Source: an uncultured bacterium
GTDB taxonomy: Bacteria > Bacillota > Clostridia > Christensenellales > Pumilibacteraceae
Direction of reading: 5' to 3'
NCBI GenBank assembly: GCA_949744905.1
Contig: CATKCE010000045.1
Span: 1 to 33,392, forward strand
Length of the DNA: 33,392 bases
Shown here: positions 16,548 to 24,610 of the stretch, piece after piece
Layout of the letters: each line of letters starts with the position of its first letter
How positions within the stretch are numbered: the first letter of the stretch is position 1
The notes under the pieces: generated by a model
The model's input: only the letters and a program-made list of their open reading frames with translations
What the model was told of the DNA's origin: nothing
Database searches by the model: none
Position numbers and translations under genes: made by a program

Positions 16548-17431
16548 TTGGAATAAAATTCGACTTCAATCCCAAAGTGTACTATTTCGCTCCCGGCGAA
16601 CTCGAACTCGAAGTCGGAGACGATGTTGTGGTGGAGACCAGCCGCGGACAGGACTACGGCACTGTGAGCATGCCGCAAAGCGACGTCGGCGACGATAAGA
16701 TAGTGGGCAAACTCATGCCTGTGGTGCGCGTCGCCACCGACGAGGATAAGGAAAAGCACGATAAGCTTCTTGAAAAGCGCGAAGCGGCTTATCCGCAGAT
16801 TGCTGCAAAGATACGCGAGAGCGGTCTCGAGATGAAACTTGTCGGCGCGGAATACACCTTCGACGCAGGCAAACTTATAATATACTTTACCGCCGACGGC
16901 AGAGTGGATTTCAGGAATCTTGTGCGCGACCTTGCGGCGACGTTCCACACGCGCATAGAACTCAAACAGATAGGCGCGCGCGACGAGTGCCGGATGATCG
17001 GAGGTATAGCTCCCTGCGGCAGAGCGTGCTGTTGCAGCGACCACATGTCGGATTACGCCCACGTAAGCATAAAAATGGCTAAGACGCAAAGTTTGTCGCT
17101 CAATCCCGCAAAAATAAGCGGACTGTGCGGCAGGCTCATGTGTTGTCTTGCGTACGAAAACGACTATTACGCCGAGGTGAACAAGATGATGCCCAAGGTA
17201 GGCTCGGTCGTAACGGCGGCGTCGGGCGAGACCGGCACGGTAATAAGCGTAAACCAGTTGTCCAAAACCGTGCGTCTTAAAATAGAGAATAAAGAGAAAG
17301 ACAGCGTCGCGTTTTCCGATTTTGCGCTGAGCGATTTGAAATTCAAGCCAAAAAGCCAGCCGCGCTCCAAAGACGACGACCCGGGCGACGAAAGCGACGA
17401 GCTTCCGGCGACGGATAACCCCGATAATTAA
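16535..17431 (+). CDS. ricT: RicT/YaaT, PSP1-domain iron-sulfur protein
   Basis: 298 residues. PSP1 C-terminal domain protein; in B. subtilis RicT forms the RicAFT (Y) complex with RicA and RicF, carrying [4Fe-4S] clusters and promoting RNase Y-dependent mRNA maturation, with effects on sporulation, competence and biofilm. The cysteine-rich motifs CGRACCC (161-167) and CGRLMCC (198-204) are intact. The last ~45 residues form a charged, Ser/Asp-rich tail. GGAGG precedes ATG 16535, inside the end of holB. ricA and ricF are not in the window. Confidence 0.95.
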   Translation: MPKIVGIKFDFNPKVYYFAPGELELEVGDDVVVETSRGQDYGTVSMPQSDVGDDKIVGKLMPVVRVATDEDKEKHDKLLEKREAAYPQIAAKIRESGLEMKLVGAEYTFDAGKLIIYFTADGRVDFRNLVRDLAATFHTRIELKQIGARDECRMIGGIAPCGRACCCSDHMSDYAHVSIKMAKTQSLSLNPAKISGLCGRLMCCLAYENDYYAEVNKMMPKVGSVVTAASGETGTVISVNQLSKTVRLKIENKEKDSVAFSDFALSDLKFKPKSQPRSKDDDPGDESDELPATDNPDN

Positions 17432-17448
17432 AAATACCGCTAAATCGA

Positions 17449-17477
17449 TTTACAAATAAAGTATACCGTGATATAAT
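17449..17477 (+). promoter_or_regulatory. Sigma-70/A promoter of the ferredoxin gene
   Basis: TTTACA at 17449-17454, 17-base spacer, TATAAT at 17472-17477, 36 bases before the ferredoxin start. Confidence 0.82.
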
Positions 17478-17512
17478 AAATTTATAATAAAAAAGTAAAG
17501 GAGTGTACTACT

Positions 17513-17683
17513 ATGTCCAGAGTTATCAGCGACGAGTGCATCAAATGCGGCAGCTGCGAGGGACAATGCCCCGTAGGCGCGATTTCCGAAGGCGCGGATA
17601 AATACGAGATCAACGCCGACGAATGTATCGATTGCGGCGCATGCGAGGGACAATGCCCCGTAGGCGCTATCAGCGAGAAATAA
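17513..17683 (+). CDS. Clostridial-type 2[4Fe-4S] ferredoxin
   Basis: 56-residue electron carrier. Two near-identical CxxCxxCxxxCP motifs, CIKCGSCEGQCP (9-20) and CIDCGACEGQCP (38-49), each followed by VGAIS, bind two [4Fe-4S] clusters. The length matches the classic 55-56-residue clostridial ferredoxin. AAAGGAG is placed before ATG 17513. It has its own promoter (17449) and terminator (17704), so it is a single-gene unit that is probably highly expressed. It donates electrons to hydrogenases and oxidoreductases in such organisms, and perhaps to rubrerythrin pathways (inference). Confidence 0.96.
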   Translation: MSRVISDECIKCGSCEGQCPVGAISEGADKYEINADECIDCGACEGQCPVGAISEK

Positions 17684-17703
17684 TTTCGCTTGGAAAACAG
17701 GAA

Positions 17704-17738
17704 GGATCCGTTTGCAGATTTGCAGACGGGTCTTTTTT
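17704..17738 (+). terminator. Strong terminator after ferredoxin
   Basis: 13-bp stem with a few G-T pairs (17704-17716 with 17721-17733), GATT loop, then a run of T. Confidence 0.9.
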
Positions 17739-17793
17739 GATTATCTTATAAGTCGGCACGGTGTTTTGCGCGTGCATTAACGGCGGCACGGTG

Positions 17794-18018
17794 ATGAGCG
17801 GACTTATACGTTCCGTTAAATTGGATAGCGGAGAGGAGGTAGTGCTTTGCAGCGACGGTTATCTGGTAATAGAGGGTACGCTCGCCAAAAGCGAGATGAC
17901 TCTCGCCGCGCTTTTGAAAAAGGATATTCTGTGCATAAACGAATTGCGCGGTACAAAATGCGTCGCTTACGGCAATTATTCTTTCGACGACCGTACATAC
18001 GTAAGATTTACGGTGTAA
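17794..18018 (+). CDS. Small protein of unknown function
   Basis: 74 residues from ATG 17794 (85 if GTG 17761 is used). Composition is ordinary, with beta-strand-like stretches (VVLCSDGYLVIEG) and a C terminus DDRTYVRFTV. No signal peptide, helix-turn-helix or metal motif is seen. The RBS before either start is weak, and a GGAGAGGAGG run lies inside the frame at 17830-17839, so translation from an internal GTG at 17842 is possible. No promoter is visible between the ferredoxin terminator and this frame. It may be a real small gene or a chance frame. Confidence 0.45.
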   Translation: MSGLIRSVKLDSGEEVVLCSDGYLVIEGTLAKSEMTLAALLKKDILCINELRGTKCVAYGNYSFDDRTYVRFTV

Positions 18019-18050
18019 ATCGTCCGGCGCGTACAAAATTTTTTCGGAAA

Positions 18051-18088
18051 ATGCCGTTAAACCGTTGACAAATGCGTTTTAACGGCAT
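18051..18088 (+). repeat. 11-bp perfect inverted repeat flanking the arsR -35 element
   Basis: ATGCCGTTAAA (18051-18061) and its exact reverse complement TTTAACGGCAT (18078-18088), with 16 bases between them that contain the TTGACA box. The right arm ends on the first base of TATAAT. No T run follows, and most of it is upstream of the expected transcription start, so it looks like a DNA operator rather than a terminator. Confidence 0.75.
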
Positions 18089-18093
18089 ATAAT
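18065..18093 (+). promoter_or_regulatory. Perfect consensus promoter of the ArsR-family gene
   Basis: TTGACA at 18065-18070, 17-base spacer, TATAAT at 18088-18093. It is nested in one inverted repeat and followed by another. Confidence 0.9.
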
Positions 18094-18097
18094 ATTG

Positions 18098-18121
18098 TTG
18101 AACGCTTGATAAAATGTTCAA
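18098..18121 (+). promoter_or_regulatory. ArsR/SmtB-type operator candidate
   Basis: TTGAAC (18098-18103), 12 bases, GTTCAA (18116-18121), at the expected transcription start just before the ArsR gene. TGAAC/GTTCA half-sites are typical of SmtB/CadC-family operators; autorepression is inferred. Confidence 0.65.
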
Positions 18122-18136
18122 ATAACGGAGGCGCTT

Positions 18137-18475
18137 ATGACCGATGACGTTAAGAAAAAGACGGATACCGAACAGGTTATCCGTAAGATGTTGCCGGATG
18201 ACGACGTTATATACAGCCTTGCCGAACTCTTCAAAATGTTCGGCGACCCGACAAGAGCAAAAATACTCAAATGTCTGCAAATAAAAGACCTTTACGTCGG
18301 AGAGATAGCGGACATATTGGAAATGAGTATTTCGGCGGTATCTCACCAGTTAAGGGTGCTCAGGTCGGCGAAACTCGTAAAGGGTACGAAAGAGGGCAAG
18401 GAAGTCAAATACTCTTTGGACGACGACCACGTTACTAAAATACTCGAATACGGTTTGACGCACGTAAACGAATGA
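18137..18475 (+). CDS. ArsR/SmtB-family metal-sensing repressor (alpha-5 site)
   Basis: 112-residue winged-helix repressor that should leave DNA when metal binds. HTH residues lie at about 52-80 (YVGEIADILEMSISAVSHQLRVL). The C-terminal helix carries Asp96, His98, His109 and Glu112. Their spacing (2, 11, 3) is exactly that of the alpha-5 Zn(II)/Co(II) site of SmtB (Asp104, His106, His117, Glu120). The alpha-3 cysteine pair of CadC/ArsR (CxC) is absent (LYVGEIA), so zinc or cobalt is more likely than arsenic or lead. GGAGG precedes ATG 18137. It is followed by a terminator and then by the metal-transport genes it probably controls. Confidence 0.92.
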   Translation: MTDDVKKKTDTEQVIRKMLPDDDVIYSLAELFKMFGDPTRAKILKCLQIKDLYVGEIADILEMSISAVSHQLRVLRSAKLVKGTKEGKEVKYSLDDDHVTKILEYGLTHVNE

Positions 18476-18483
18476 ATCGAATT

Positions 18484-18505
18484 GCAGAGCCCTGCTCTGC
18501 TTTTT
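18484..18505 (+). terminator. Terminator between arsR-type gene and metal-transport genes
   Basis: 7-bp perfect stem GCAGAGC (18484-18490) / GCTCTGC (18494-18500), 3-base loop, five T. The repressor transcript probably ends here, so the HMA/ATPase genes need their own promoter or read-through. Confidence 0.88.
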
Positions 18506-18517
18506 AAGGCAAAATAT

Positions 18518-18553
18518 TTGAATAATTACTCAATAATGCAAGTGCTCAATAAT
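18518..18553 (+). promoter_or_regulatory. Operator candidate upstream of metal-transport genes
   Basis: Near-perfect palindrome TTGAATAATTACTCAA (18518-18533), 14 of 16 bases symmetric, followed by a direct repeat CTCAATAAT at 18529-18537 and 18545-18553 (16-base period). The half-sites resemble ArsR-family operators. No clear -35/-10 pair with 17-base spacing was found here. Confidence 0.6.
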
Positions 18554-18603
18554 ATCAAGACGTGCCGCGACGCGGCTGTAATAATATGCGGAGGTAAAAA
18601 ATC

Positions 18604-18822
18604 ATGAAAAAAGTGTTTAAAACGGAAGACCTTGACTGTGCGAACTGCGCGACAAAGATGGAGAGGGCGATAGCGAAGATAAGCGGCGTGACTTTTGCAA
18701 ACGTAAACTTTATGGCGCAAAAGCTGACTGTCGAAGCCGACGACGCTATATTCGACGACGTAATGAAAGAGGTCGTAAAAGTCTGCAAAAAGATAGAGCC
18801 CGACTGCAGGATAATTCTTTGA
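18604..18822 (+). CDS. Free-standing HMA-domain metal-binding protein
   Basis: 72 residues, essentially one heavy-metal-associated (HMA) domain with a beta-alpha-beta-beta-alpha-beta pattern. The metal-binding motif is DCANCATKMERAI (about 11-23), with Cys12 and Cys15. GGAGG precedes ATG 18604. The next gene is a P1B ATPase that lacks an N-terminal HMA domain, so this protein probably supplies that function in trans, as a metallochaperone or detached regulatory domain (inference). Most HMA chaperones carry copper; the ATPase type here points to zinc or cadmium instead. Confidence 0.92.
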   Translation: MKKVFKTEDLDCANCATKMERAIAKISGVTFANVNFMAQKLTVEADDAIFDDVMKEVVKVCKKIEPDCRIIL

Positions 18823-18841
18823 GCGTAAAAGGAGGAGAGTT

Positions 18842-20812
18842 GTGAAAAAGTTTTCCCTGAGCGCGAAAGAAAAAAAGAATCTTATACGCATACTCGTAGC
18901 GCTGCCGCTGTTCGTCGCGATATTTATCGCAGATAAAACGGTAGGACTGGACGGCGTGTTCGGCGGTAGCTACGGATGGTTGTTTCCGTTTTCGCTGTAT
19001 TTTGCCGTATACGTCGTCGTAGGTTACGACGTCGTTAAAAAGGCGGCGCGCAATATCGTGCGCGGCAGGATATTCGACGAAAATTTTCTTATGTGCGTCG
19101 CGACGCTGGGCGCGTTTTCGCTTGCGATCTATAACGGCGTATCGGGGCGCGGGACGGAGGGCGCAGACGAAGCGTGCGCCGTGCTTTTGTTTTACCGGGC
19201 GGGAGAGTGGTTCCAGTCTTACGCTACCGCAAAGTCGCGCAAATCGATTTCTTCGCTCATGGACATTCGCCCCGACTACGCCAACATAAAGCGCGGAGAC
19301 ACGATCGAGAGAGCGGACCCCGCGGAAGTAAAGATCGGCGACATAATAGTTGTCAATCCGGGTGAAAAAGTGCCGCTCGACGGCGTTGTGGTAAAAGGCT
19401 CCACTTCTTTGGATACAAAGGCTCTTACCGGCGAAAGCATGCCGCGTGAGGTCTGCGCGGGCGGAGAGATAATAAGCGGATGCGTTAACGTCACGTCGCA
19501 AGTCGAAGCGGAGGTGACTAAGGAGTTTTACGATTCCACCGTGAGCAAAATTCTCGACCTCGTGGAAAACGCGTCGGGACATAAGTCCAAAGCGGAAAAT
19601 TTTATCACTAAGTTTGCAAGATATTATACTCCCGCCGTGGTCGTTGCGGCGGTACTGCTTGCCGTTATACCCGGACTCATTACGTCCGACTGGTCCGCAT
19701 GGATATACCGCGCGCTCGGCTTTTTGGTGGTGTCATGCCCCTGCGCTCTCGTGATATCCGTACCGTTGTCGTTCTTTGCCGGAATAGGCGCGGCATCAAA
19801 ATACGGCATACTCGTCAAAGGCTCCAATTATCTCGAAAAATTCAATAAGGCGAACATATTCGTTTTCGATAAGACCGGGACGCTCACCAAAGGCAGTTTC
19901 GCGGTAACGGCTGTATCGCCGGAAAGCAGGCGGGAGGAGATACTTCGACTTGCCGCCGTTGCGGAAAAGGATTCCGTCCATCCAATAGCGCGCTCCGTGG
20001 TTTCGGCTTACGGAAAAGAGGCGGAGGGCGGCTATACGCTGACAAACGTGGCGGGCGCGGGCGTTAAAGCTGTAAAAGGAGACGACTCTATATACTGCGG
20101 CAACGAAAAACTCATGGAGATGCACGGCATAAACTTTGTTAAGGAGGATGGACTGGGCACGGTGGTATACGTTGCGCGCAACGGCGAATTTATCGGTTCG
20201 CTCCTTATTTCCGACGAGATAAAGGAAGAATCCGCCGAGGTGGTAAACGAGCTTGGCGCCATGGGTTGCAAAACCGTCATGCTCACCGGAGACAACGATG
20301 CGATAGCGGCGAGCGTCGCGGATAAAATAGGCCTTTTCGGGTATAAAGCGTCGCTTTTGCCACAGAACAAAGTGGAAGAAACGGAGAGGATGCTTGCGGA
20401 TAAAGCCGAAGGAGACGTTTTGTGCTTTGTGGGCGACGGTATAAACGACGCGCCGGTATTGATGCGTTCGGACGTCGGCGTTGCTATGGGCGGCGTCGGA
20501 AGCGACGCTGCGATAGAAGCGTCGGATATCGTGCTGATGGAAGACGATCTGCGCGGGATAACCCTTTGTAAACGTATAGCTAAAAAGACCATGGCGATAG
20601 TGTCCGAGAATATATGTTTTTCGCTCATAGTAAAACTCGCCATACTGGCGCTGTCGGCGTTTGGTATCGCCAATATGTGGATAGCCGTATTCGGCGATGT
20701 GGGAGTGGCGGTGCTTGCGATACTCAACGCCGTACGGGTAAACTCCGATTACGTTAAAAAGCCGAAAGCCTCGCGCGGTTTTCGTCCAGCGTCGGTAAAA
20801 AAGTATAGGTAG
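18842..20812 (+). CDS. P1B-type heavy-metal-exporting ATPase (Zn/Cd/Pb class)
   Basis: Efflux pump of the ZntA/CadA subgroup, 656 residues. Actuator-domain TGES is at 196-199; the membrane metal site Cys299-Pro300-Cys301 is in VSCPCALVIS; the phosphorylated Asp343 is in DKTGTLTKG; the hinge GDGINDAPVLM follows. Near the C terminus, ICFSLIVKLAILAL and AVFGDVGVAVLAILNA hold the Lys and Asp typical of Zn/Cd pumps, and copper-pump motifs are absent. It starts directly with the membrane region after a short basic stretch: no N-terminal HMA domain, which is instead encoded by the preceding gene. The start is GTG 18842 behind AAAGGAGGAG. Regulated by the upstream ArsR/SmtB-type repressor (inference). 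Confidence 0.94.
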   Translation: MKKFSLSAKEKKNLIRILVALPLFVAIFIADKTVGLDGVFGGSYGWLFPFSLYFAVYVVVGYDVVKKAARNIVRGRIFDENFLMCVATLGAFSLAIYNGVSGRGTEGADEACAVLLFYRAGEWFQSYATAKSRKSISSLMDIRPDYANIKRGDTIERADPAEVKIGDIIVVNPGEKVPLDGVVVKGSTSLDTKALTGESMPREVCAGGEIISGCVNVTSQVEAEVTKEFYDSTVSKILDLVENASGHKSKAENFITKFARYYTPAVVVAAVLLAVIPGLITSDWSAWIYRALGFLVVSCPCALVISVPLSFFAGIGAASKYGILVKGSNYLEKFNKANIFVFDKTGTLTKGSFAVTAVSPESRREEILRLAAVAEKDSVHPIARSVVSAYGKEAEGGYTLTNVAGAGVKAVKGDDSIYCGNEKLMEMHGINFVKEDGLGTVVYVARNGEFIGSLLISDEIKEESAEVVNELGAMGCKTVMLTGDNDAIAASVADKIGLFGYKASLLPQNKVEETERMLADKAEGDVLCFVGDGINDAPVLMRSDVGVAMGGVGSDAAIEASDIVLMEDDLRGITLCKRIAKKTMAIVSENICFSLIVKLAILALSAFGIANMWIAVFGDVGVAVLAILNAVRVNSDYVKKPKASRGFRPASVKKYR

Positions 20813-20861
20813 TTTCGCAAAAAATCTACATTATCGCACAAAAGAGCGGTACGGGTTTTGC

Positions 20862-20890
20862 TTGCAAAGACGTTTTCGGTAATATATAAT
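20862..20890 (+). promoter_or_regulatory. Promoter of the broken rhamnosidase gene
   Basis: TTGCAA at 20862-20867, 17-base spacer, TATAAT at 20885-20890. It remains intact, as does the AAGGAGG site at 20921-20927. Confidence 0.7.
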
Positions 20891-20933
20891 TACGGTATAA
20901 AAGATTTGTAAAGTCGACGTTAAGGAGGAAAAT

Positions 20934-23082
20934 ATGCGCTTTTATTGGGCGGACGCCAAGCCAGGTTGCGGACCATGTACCGCGGCTTTCCGATTCGTAT
21001 TCGATTTGAGTTCCGCCGAGAGAGATCGTAAATATCCGCGTTTTCGGCGCGTGTGGTTCCGTTCCTGGCTGGACGGCGGATATTTTACCGAGGGACCTTA
21101 CCGATTCGACGCTGATCATCCGCAGTACGAGGAAAGGGAAGTTACGCTTGCGGCGGGCAGACACGTGTTGGCGGCGGAAGTGCGCGCCGACGACGTCGAT
21201 ACGCGCATACTCAAAAAAATGCCGCCTTTTTTAGGCGCCGAATTTATATGCCGCGGGTAGCAAATCGGATACGGCGTCAAAACGGCGCTGATAGACGGCA
21301 TTTATCTTGAACGCAGGATCAACCCGCAACTCGGTTACAGCGAGGAGCGGGATCTGAATTCGATACCTCTATTCATTAACGCGGAATTCGACGACGGCGG
21401 GTGGAACGCGCCCGTAGAGGCCTTTCCTTTTGGTTGCGTACTTACGCGAGCGGCGGACTTTGCGAAAATTTCGGATACGCCGGAGACGACAGACCGGTGC
21501 GCTTTTTTCTGCGTACTATGTGCGGCGTTGACCGCGGGTGCGACGGAATATGGCTTAGATACGATTTGGGCAAGGTGCGGCTTTTGCATTGGGAAGCGCG
21601 TGTAAAGGCTCCCGCGGGAGCGGTCATGGAGATTGCGTACTGCGAGACGTTGCAATCCGGGCGGGTATCGCCCTGGATAACGCTTTCCGGCGGAACGTCA
21701 TGCAATATGGACAGGTATAATTAAAAGAGGGTGAAAACGACTTTGAAAGTTTTATCCCGCACGGCGGACGATACGTCGAGATACATCTTTTAGGCGTGCG
21801 CGACTTTTCCGATGTCGATATAAAATTTTACGAGCGCGGATATTTCGGCGCGCCGGAGGGAAATTTTACTTGCGCCGACGAACTTATAACGCGTATATGG
21901 AACGCAGGCATCGAGACTTTCCGTTCGTGTGCCGAGGACGCTGTCATAGATAACCCGACGCGCGAGCGGGGAGAATGGACCGGAGACGTGGTCGGCGCCG
22001 GCATGAATATATGCTCGGTCGCATACGGCGATATGCGCATTATCCGGAGAGGACTTACTCATGCGACATGGTGCGCGGCTCCCGACGGTTGCGTCGCGGG
22101 GCTGTGTCCGGGCGGAGTAGAGCACGTGTCCACGTACGCTCTGCAATGGGTTAATGCCTGCGTGGAGTATTACCGTATGACGGGCGATAGAACGCTTTTG
22201 GAAGAATTGTTCGGATATGCGGAAAACAATATCCGCTATTTCGAGTCGAAACTCGGCGTCGGAGGACTGGACCGCAACATGCACTGGTCGTTTATAGACT
22301 GGGGATACGTTCCCGATTACGGTGAAAGCGATACGGCGTCGGATCTGTATTTTTATTCGGCTCTCGGAGCGTACGCCGAGTGGGCGGAGATGCTCGGAAA
22401 AGACGGGCAGGCGGTGCATGCCGGAGAATTACGGTCTGTGGTGCGCTCGGCTGTAAAGAAGTATTTCGACGGAGCAAAAAAAGGCGGGTGGGAAAACGTC
22501 GGTCTGCACCGCGCGGCGCTTGCTCTTGGTCAAAATTTTTTTGACGGTAAAGACGTGCGCGAGTGCGCGGAATTTATCAAACGCCACTATTTGAGTTGTT
22601 TTCCGAACGATCCCGACGCGCCGCGTCTCGGCGCGCCGGATAAAGCCGACAAACGGATCATTACTCCTTATTTCTCGCATTACGTTTTCCGCGCGTTGTG
22701 GGAGGCGGGCGAGGGCGACTTCGTTTTGGACCAGTACCGCAAATGCTGGGGCTGGCTTCTCGATCAGGATAACACTTTGTGCGAAGTGTTCGATACCAGA
22801 TGGTCGCATTGCCACGAGTGGTCGGGTTGTCCCACATGGCAACTTTCGCGGTACGTATTGGGACTCGAGCCGCGCTTCGATGCGGGAAAATACTGTTACG
22901 GATACTGTCGCAAGCGTTGCTCGCTCGACTCCGCACAAGGCGTTATACCGATCGCCGGCGGAGGAAAGATATACGTAAAATTGCTCGGGGACAAGACCGA
23001 ATACCGCGCTACGCGCGCCGTAAGCATAATCAAAGACGGCGTAAAATATGACGCGCCGCCCGAAAAGTCGATAATATTGTAA
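20934..23082 (+). pseudogene. Alpha-L-rhamnosidase-like (GH78-type) gene, broken by three lesions
   Basis: Reconstructed product about 715 residues, related to GH78 alpha-L-rhamnosidases that remove rhamnose from plant or bacterial glycans. Segment 1 (from ATG 20934) has a beta-sandwich start with GPYRFDADHPQY. It hits TAG at 21258-21260, yet the same frame continues sensibly (QIGYGVKTALIDG) to about 21450-21500. There the homology moves to another frame (WLRYDLGKVRLLHWEARVKAP). At about 21720 it shifts again: MDRYN ends in TAA, while the third frame reads LKEGENDFESFIPHGGRYVE. Segment 3 holds the (alpha/alpha)6 domain with the hallmark DNPTRERGEWTGD and the C-terminal CHEWSGCPTWQLSRYVLG. No signal peptide, so cytoplasmic. 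The largest intact piece is 21721-23082. Lesions are clustered at the 5' end; sequencing error is possible but three in 500 bases argues for decay. Confidence 0.88.
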
Positions 23083-23104
23083 GAGTGTCGACATAATGAT
23101 AAAT

Positions 23105-23133
23105 AAAAGTTCCGTCGTAACGGCGGAACTTTT
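23105..23133. terminator. Bidirectional terminator
   Basis: 13-bp stem with one G-T pair (23105-23117 with 23121-23133), TAA loop, A-rich left side and T-rich right side. It serves both the rhamnosidase pseudogene and the convergent protease gene. Confidence 0.9.
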
Positions 23134-23164
23134 AATATCGTTTGAGTAGCTATGCGCGGGGTCG

Positions 23165-24493
23165 TTAACAAGAGTAAACGCGCAACAGCGGCAACTCTAT
23201 CTCGGACAGCGTTAAGAAATATTTGTAATCGTTGCCGAGGTGCAGTCCGTTTGCGTGAAAAGCGAGCGCATAGTTTTCCGCGCGCGCAAACAGAGTCATG
23301 TTATCGGTACCGCCCGGCATGGCAAGCAGTATCCCGCCTCCTAAGTCGGCGTATCCGGACCAATTCGAAAAAGACATGTTTCCGCGGTTTGTGCCGTGTT
23401 CGTATTGTCCGGTTCCCGGGTCGAAACATCCGTAAAACGTGTCTTTCGGCTTATAGCCGTCCGCGTACGAAAGTTCGGTAAAACTTATTTTATCCGAGCC
23501 GAAAGACGGGTCGAAAGTAAGTCCGTCTTGGATAACGGCTTTTAATCCTGTCGAGTTTTCGTAATGCAGTCCGTCGAGTTGCGCGGTAAGCGTAGCGGAA
23601 TCGGAATTTTGCAGCGCGGTTTTCAGGATTTTTGACAAGAGTTTTTCCTGCGAGTGGGTATTCTCGTTTTCGTATCCGTTTATATAAGCTCTTATTTCTT
23701 CGTCGGAGCGGGAATTGGCGGGGTTTCGGTAATACGCGTCTATAAACGCCACGTCGCTTTGCGAAAAACTCCGGTAAACTGTGTTGTTGTAATTCTGCAT
23801 TACGGTGGTCTTGTCGGCAACGGGATTTGCATACGCGTCTCCTGCGCCCAAAAGGTGCATGAACTCGTGGCGGAACGTGAGCATTAGGTAGCGGATATCG
23901 TCCAGCGTAGTGTCTTTGAGCGTTATCCCGAAGTTACCGAGATATTCGCCTGTGCTGACTTGCGCGGTACCCATAACGTCGGGCGACGAAAAATTGTCGG
24001 TAATGTTCATGCGGATCGAGTATTTATCCGAAAAGTCGCTTTGGTTCGGCGAGTAGTTTATTCTGAATCTGTAATTCGGATTTATCACCGCGAACACTTC
24101 GTTGAATTCGTTTACCGCGTCTTCCAATATCATGCGCGCGTACAGTCCGACTTCGTACCGCATGTTAAACGTCATGTACGCGCCGTTTTCCGGGCACGGC
24201 ATGCGCTGGATAGCGTTGCCGAGAAGATAGGTTTTTTCATGCGAGCCGTATATCTCGATAAGCCTTGCGTTTACCGAGTCCGCTTCCGGCAGAGCGTATA
24301 CGCGGGACCATTCTTCGTCGGGTCTATCTGGCGTTTCCGGAGTCCCCGGATTTTCCGTTCCTTCTAAATCGCCGCCTGAGTCGGGAGCCGCGTCGCGTCC
24401 GCACGCGCACACCGCAAGGCACAGGCACAAAACGAGGACTGCCGCCGCTAACACTTTGACAAATTTTTTTACGCGATTCGTTTTTGAATACAT
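23165..24493 (-). CDS. Lipoprotein metalloprotease, metzincin-like
   Basis: 442-residue exported protein. Start ATG 24493 is chosen because GGAG precedes it and a basic-hydrophobic lipoprotein signal follows immediately. Lipid attachment is probably at Cys31 (VCACG). A Pro/Glu/Asp-rich linker spans about 35-65. The catalytic motif is HEFMHLLGAGD (His209, Glu210, His213, Asp219), i.e. HExxHxxGxxD, followed by VMQNYNN (Met232), a candidate Met-turn. Asp as third zinc ligand is known from snapalysin-type metzincins. The C-terminal ~200 residues have no recognised domain. It should act on the outer face of the membrane. It has a minus-strand promoter at 24526-24554 and stands alone. The exact peptidase family is uncertain. 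Confidence 0.82.
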   Translation of the reverse strand: MYSKTNRVKKFVKVLAAAVLVLCLCLAVCACGRDAAPDSGGDLEGTENPGTPETPDRPDEEWSRVYALPEADSVNARLIEIYGSHEKTYLLGNAIQRMPCPENGAYMTFNMRYEVGLYARMILEDAVNEFNEVFAVINPNYRFRINYSPNQSDFSDKYSIRMNITDNFSSPDVMGTAQVSTGEYLGNFGITLKDTTLDDIRYLMLTFRHEFMHLLGAGDAYANPVADKTTVMQNYNNTVYRSFSQSDVAFIDAYYRNPANSRSDEEIRAYINGYENENTHSQEKLLSKILKTALQNSDSATLTAQLDGLHYENSTGLKAVIQDGLTFDPSFGSDKISFTELSYADGYKPKDTFYGCFDPGTGQYEHGTNRGNMSFSNWSGYADLGGGILLAMPGGTDNMTLFARAENYALAFHANGLHLGNDYKYFLTLSEIELPLLRVYSC

Positions 24494-24525
24494 TTTATGT
24501 CTCCGCTCGATTGTTTTCCGTAAAT

Positions 24526-24554
24526 ATTGTAGCACCGCTCACGCAAAATGTAAA
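24526..24554 (-). promoter_or_regulatory. Minus-strand promoter of the metalloprotease gene
   Basis: Read on the minus strand: TTTACA (24554-24549), 17-base spacer, TACAAT (24531-24526), 32 bases before the start codon. It diverges from prfB. Confidence 0.75.
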
Positions 24555-24610
24555 ATAAAAAACGAAGGTAGCCCGGACGGAGTTATACGCGCTATGCGTC
24601 TGCGTTGTTC

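Noticed and set aside
17746..18036. Minus-strand 96-codon frame opposite the small unknown protein
   Set aside because: No ribosome site or promoter on that strand and the composition looks random; the plus-strand frame is only slightly better supported.
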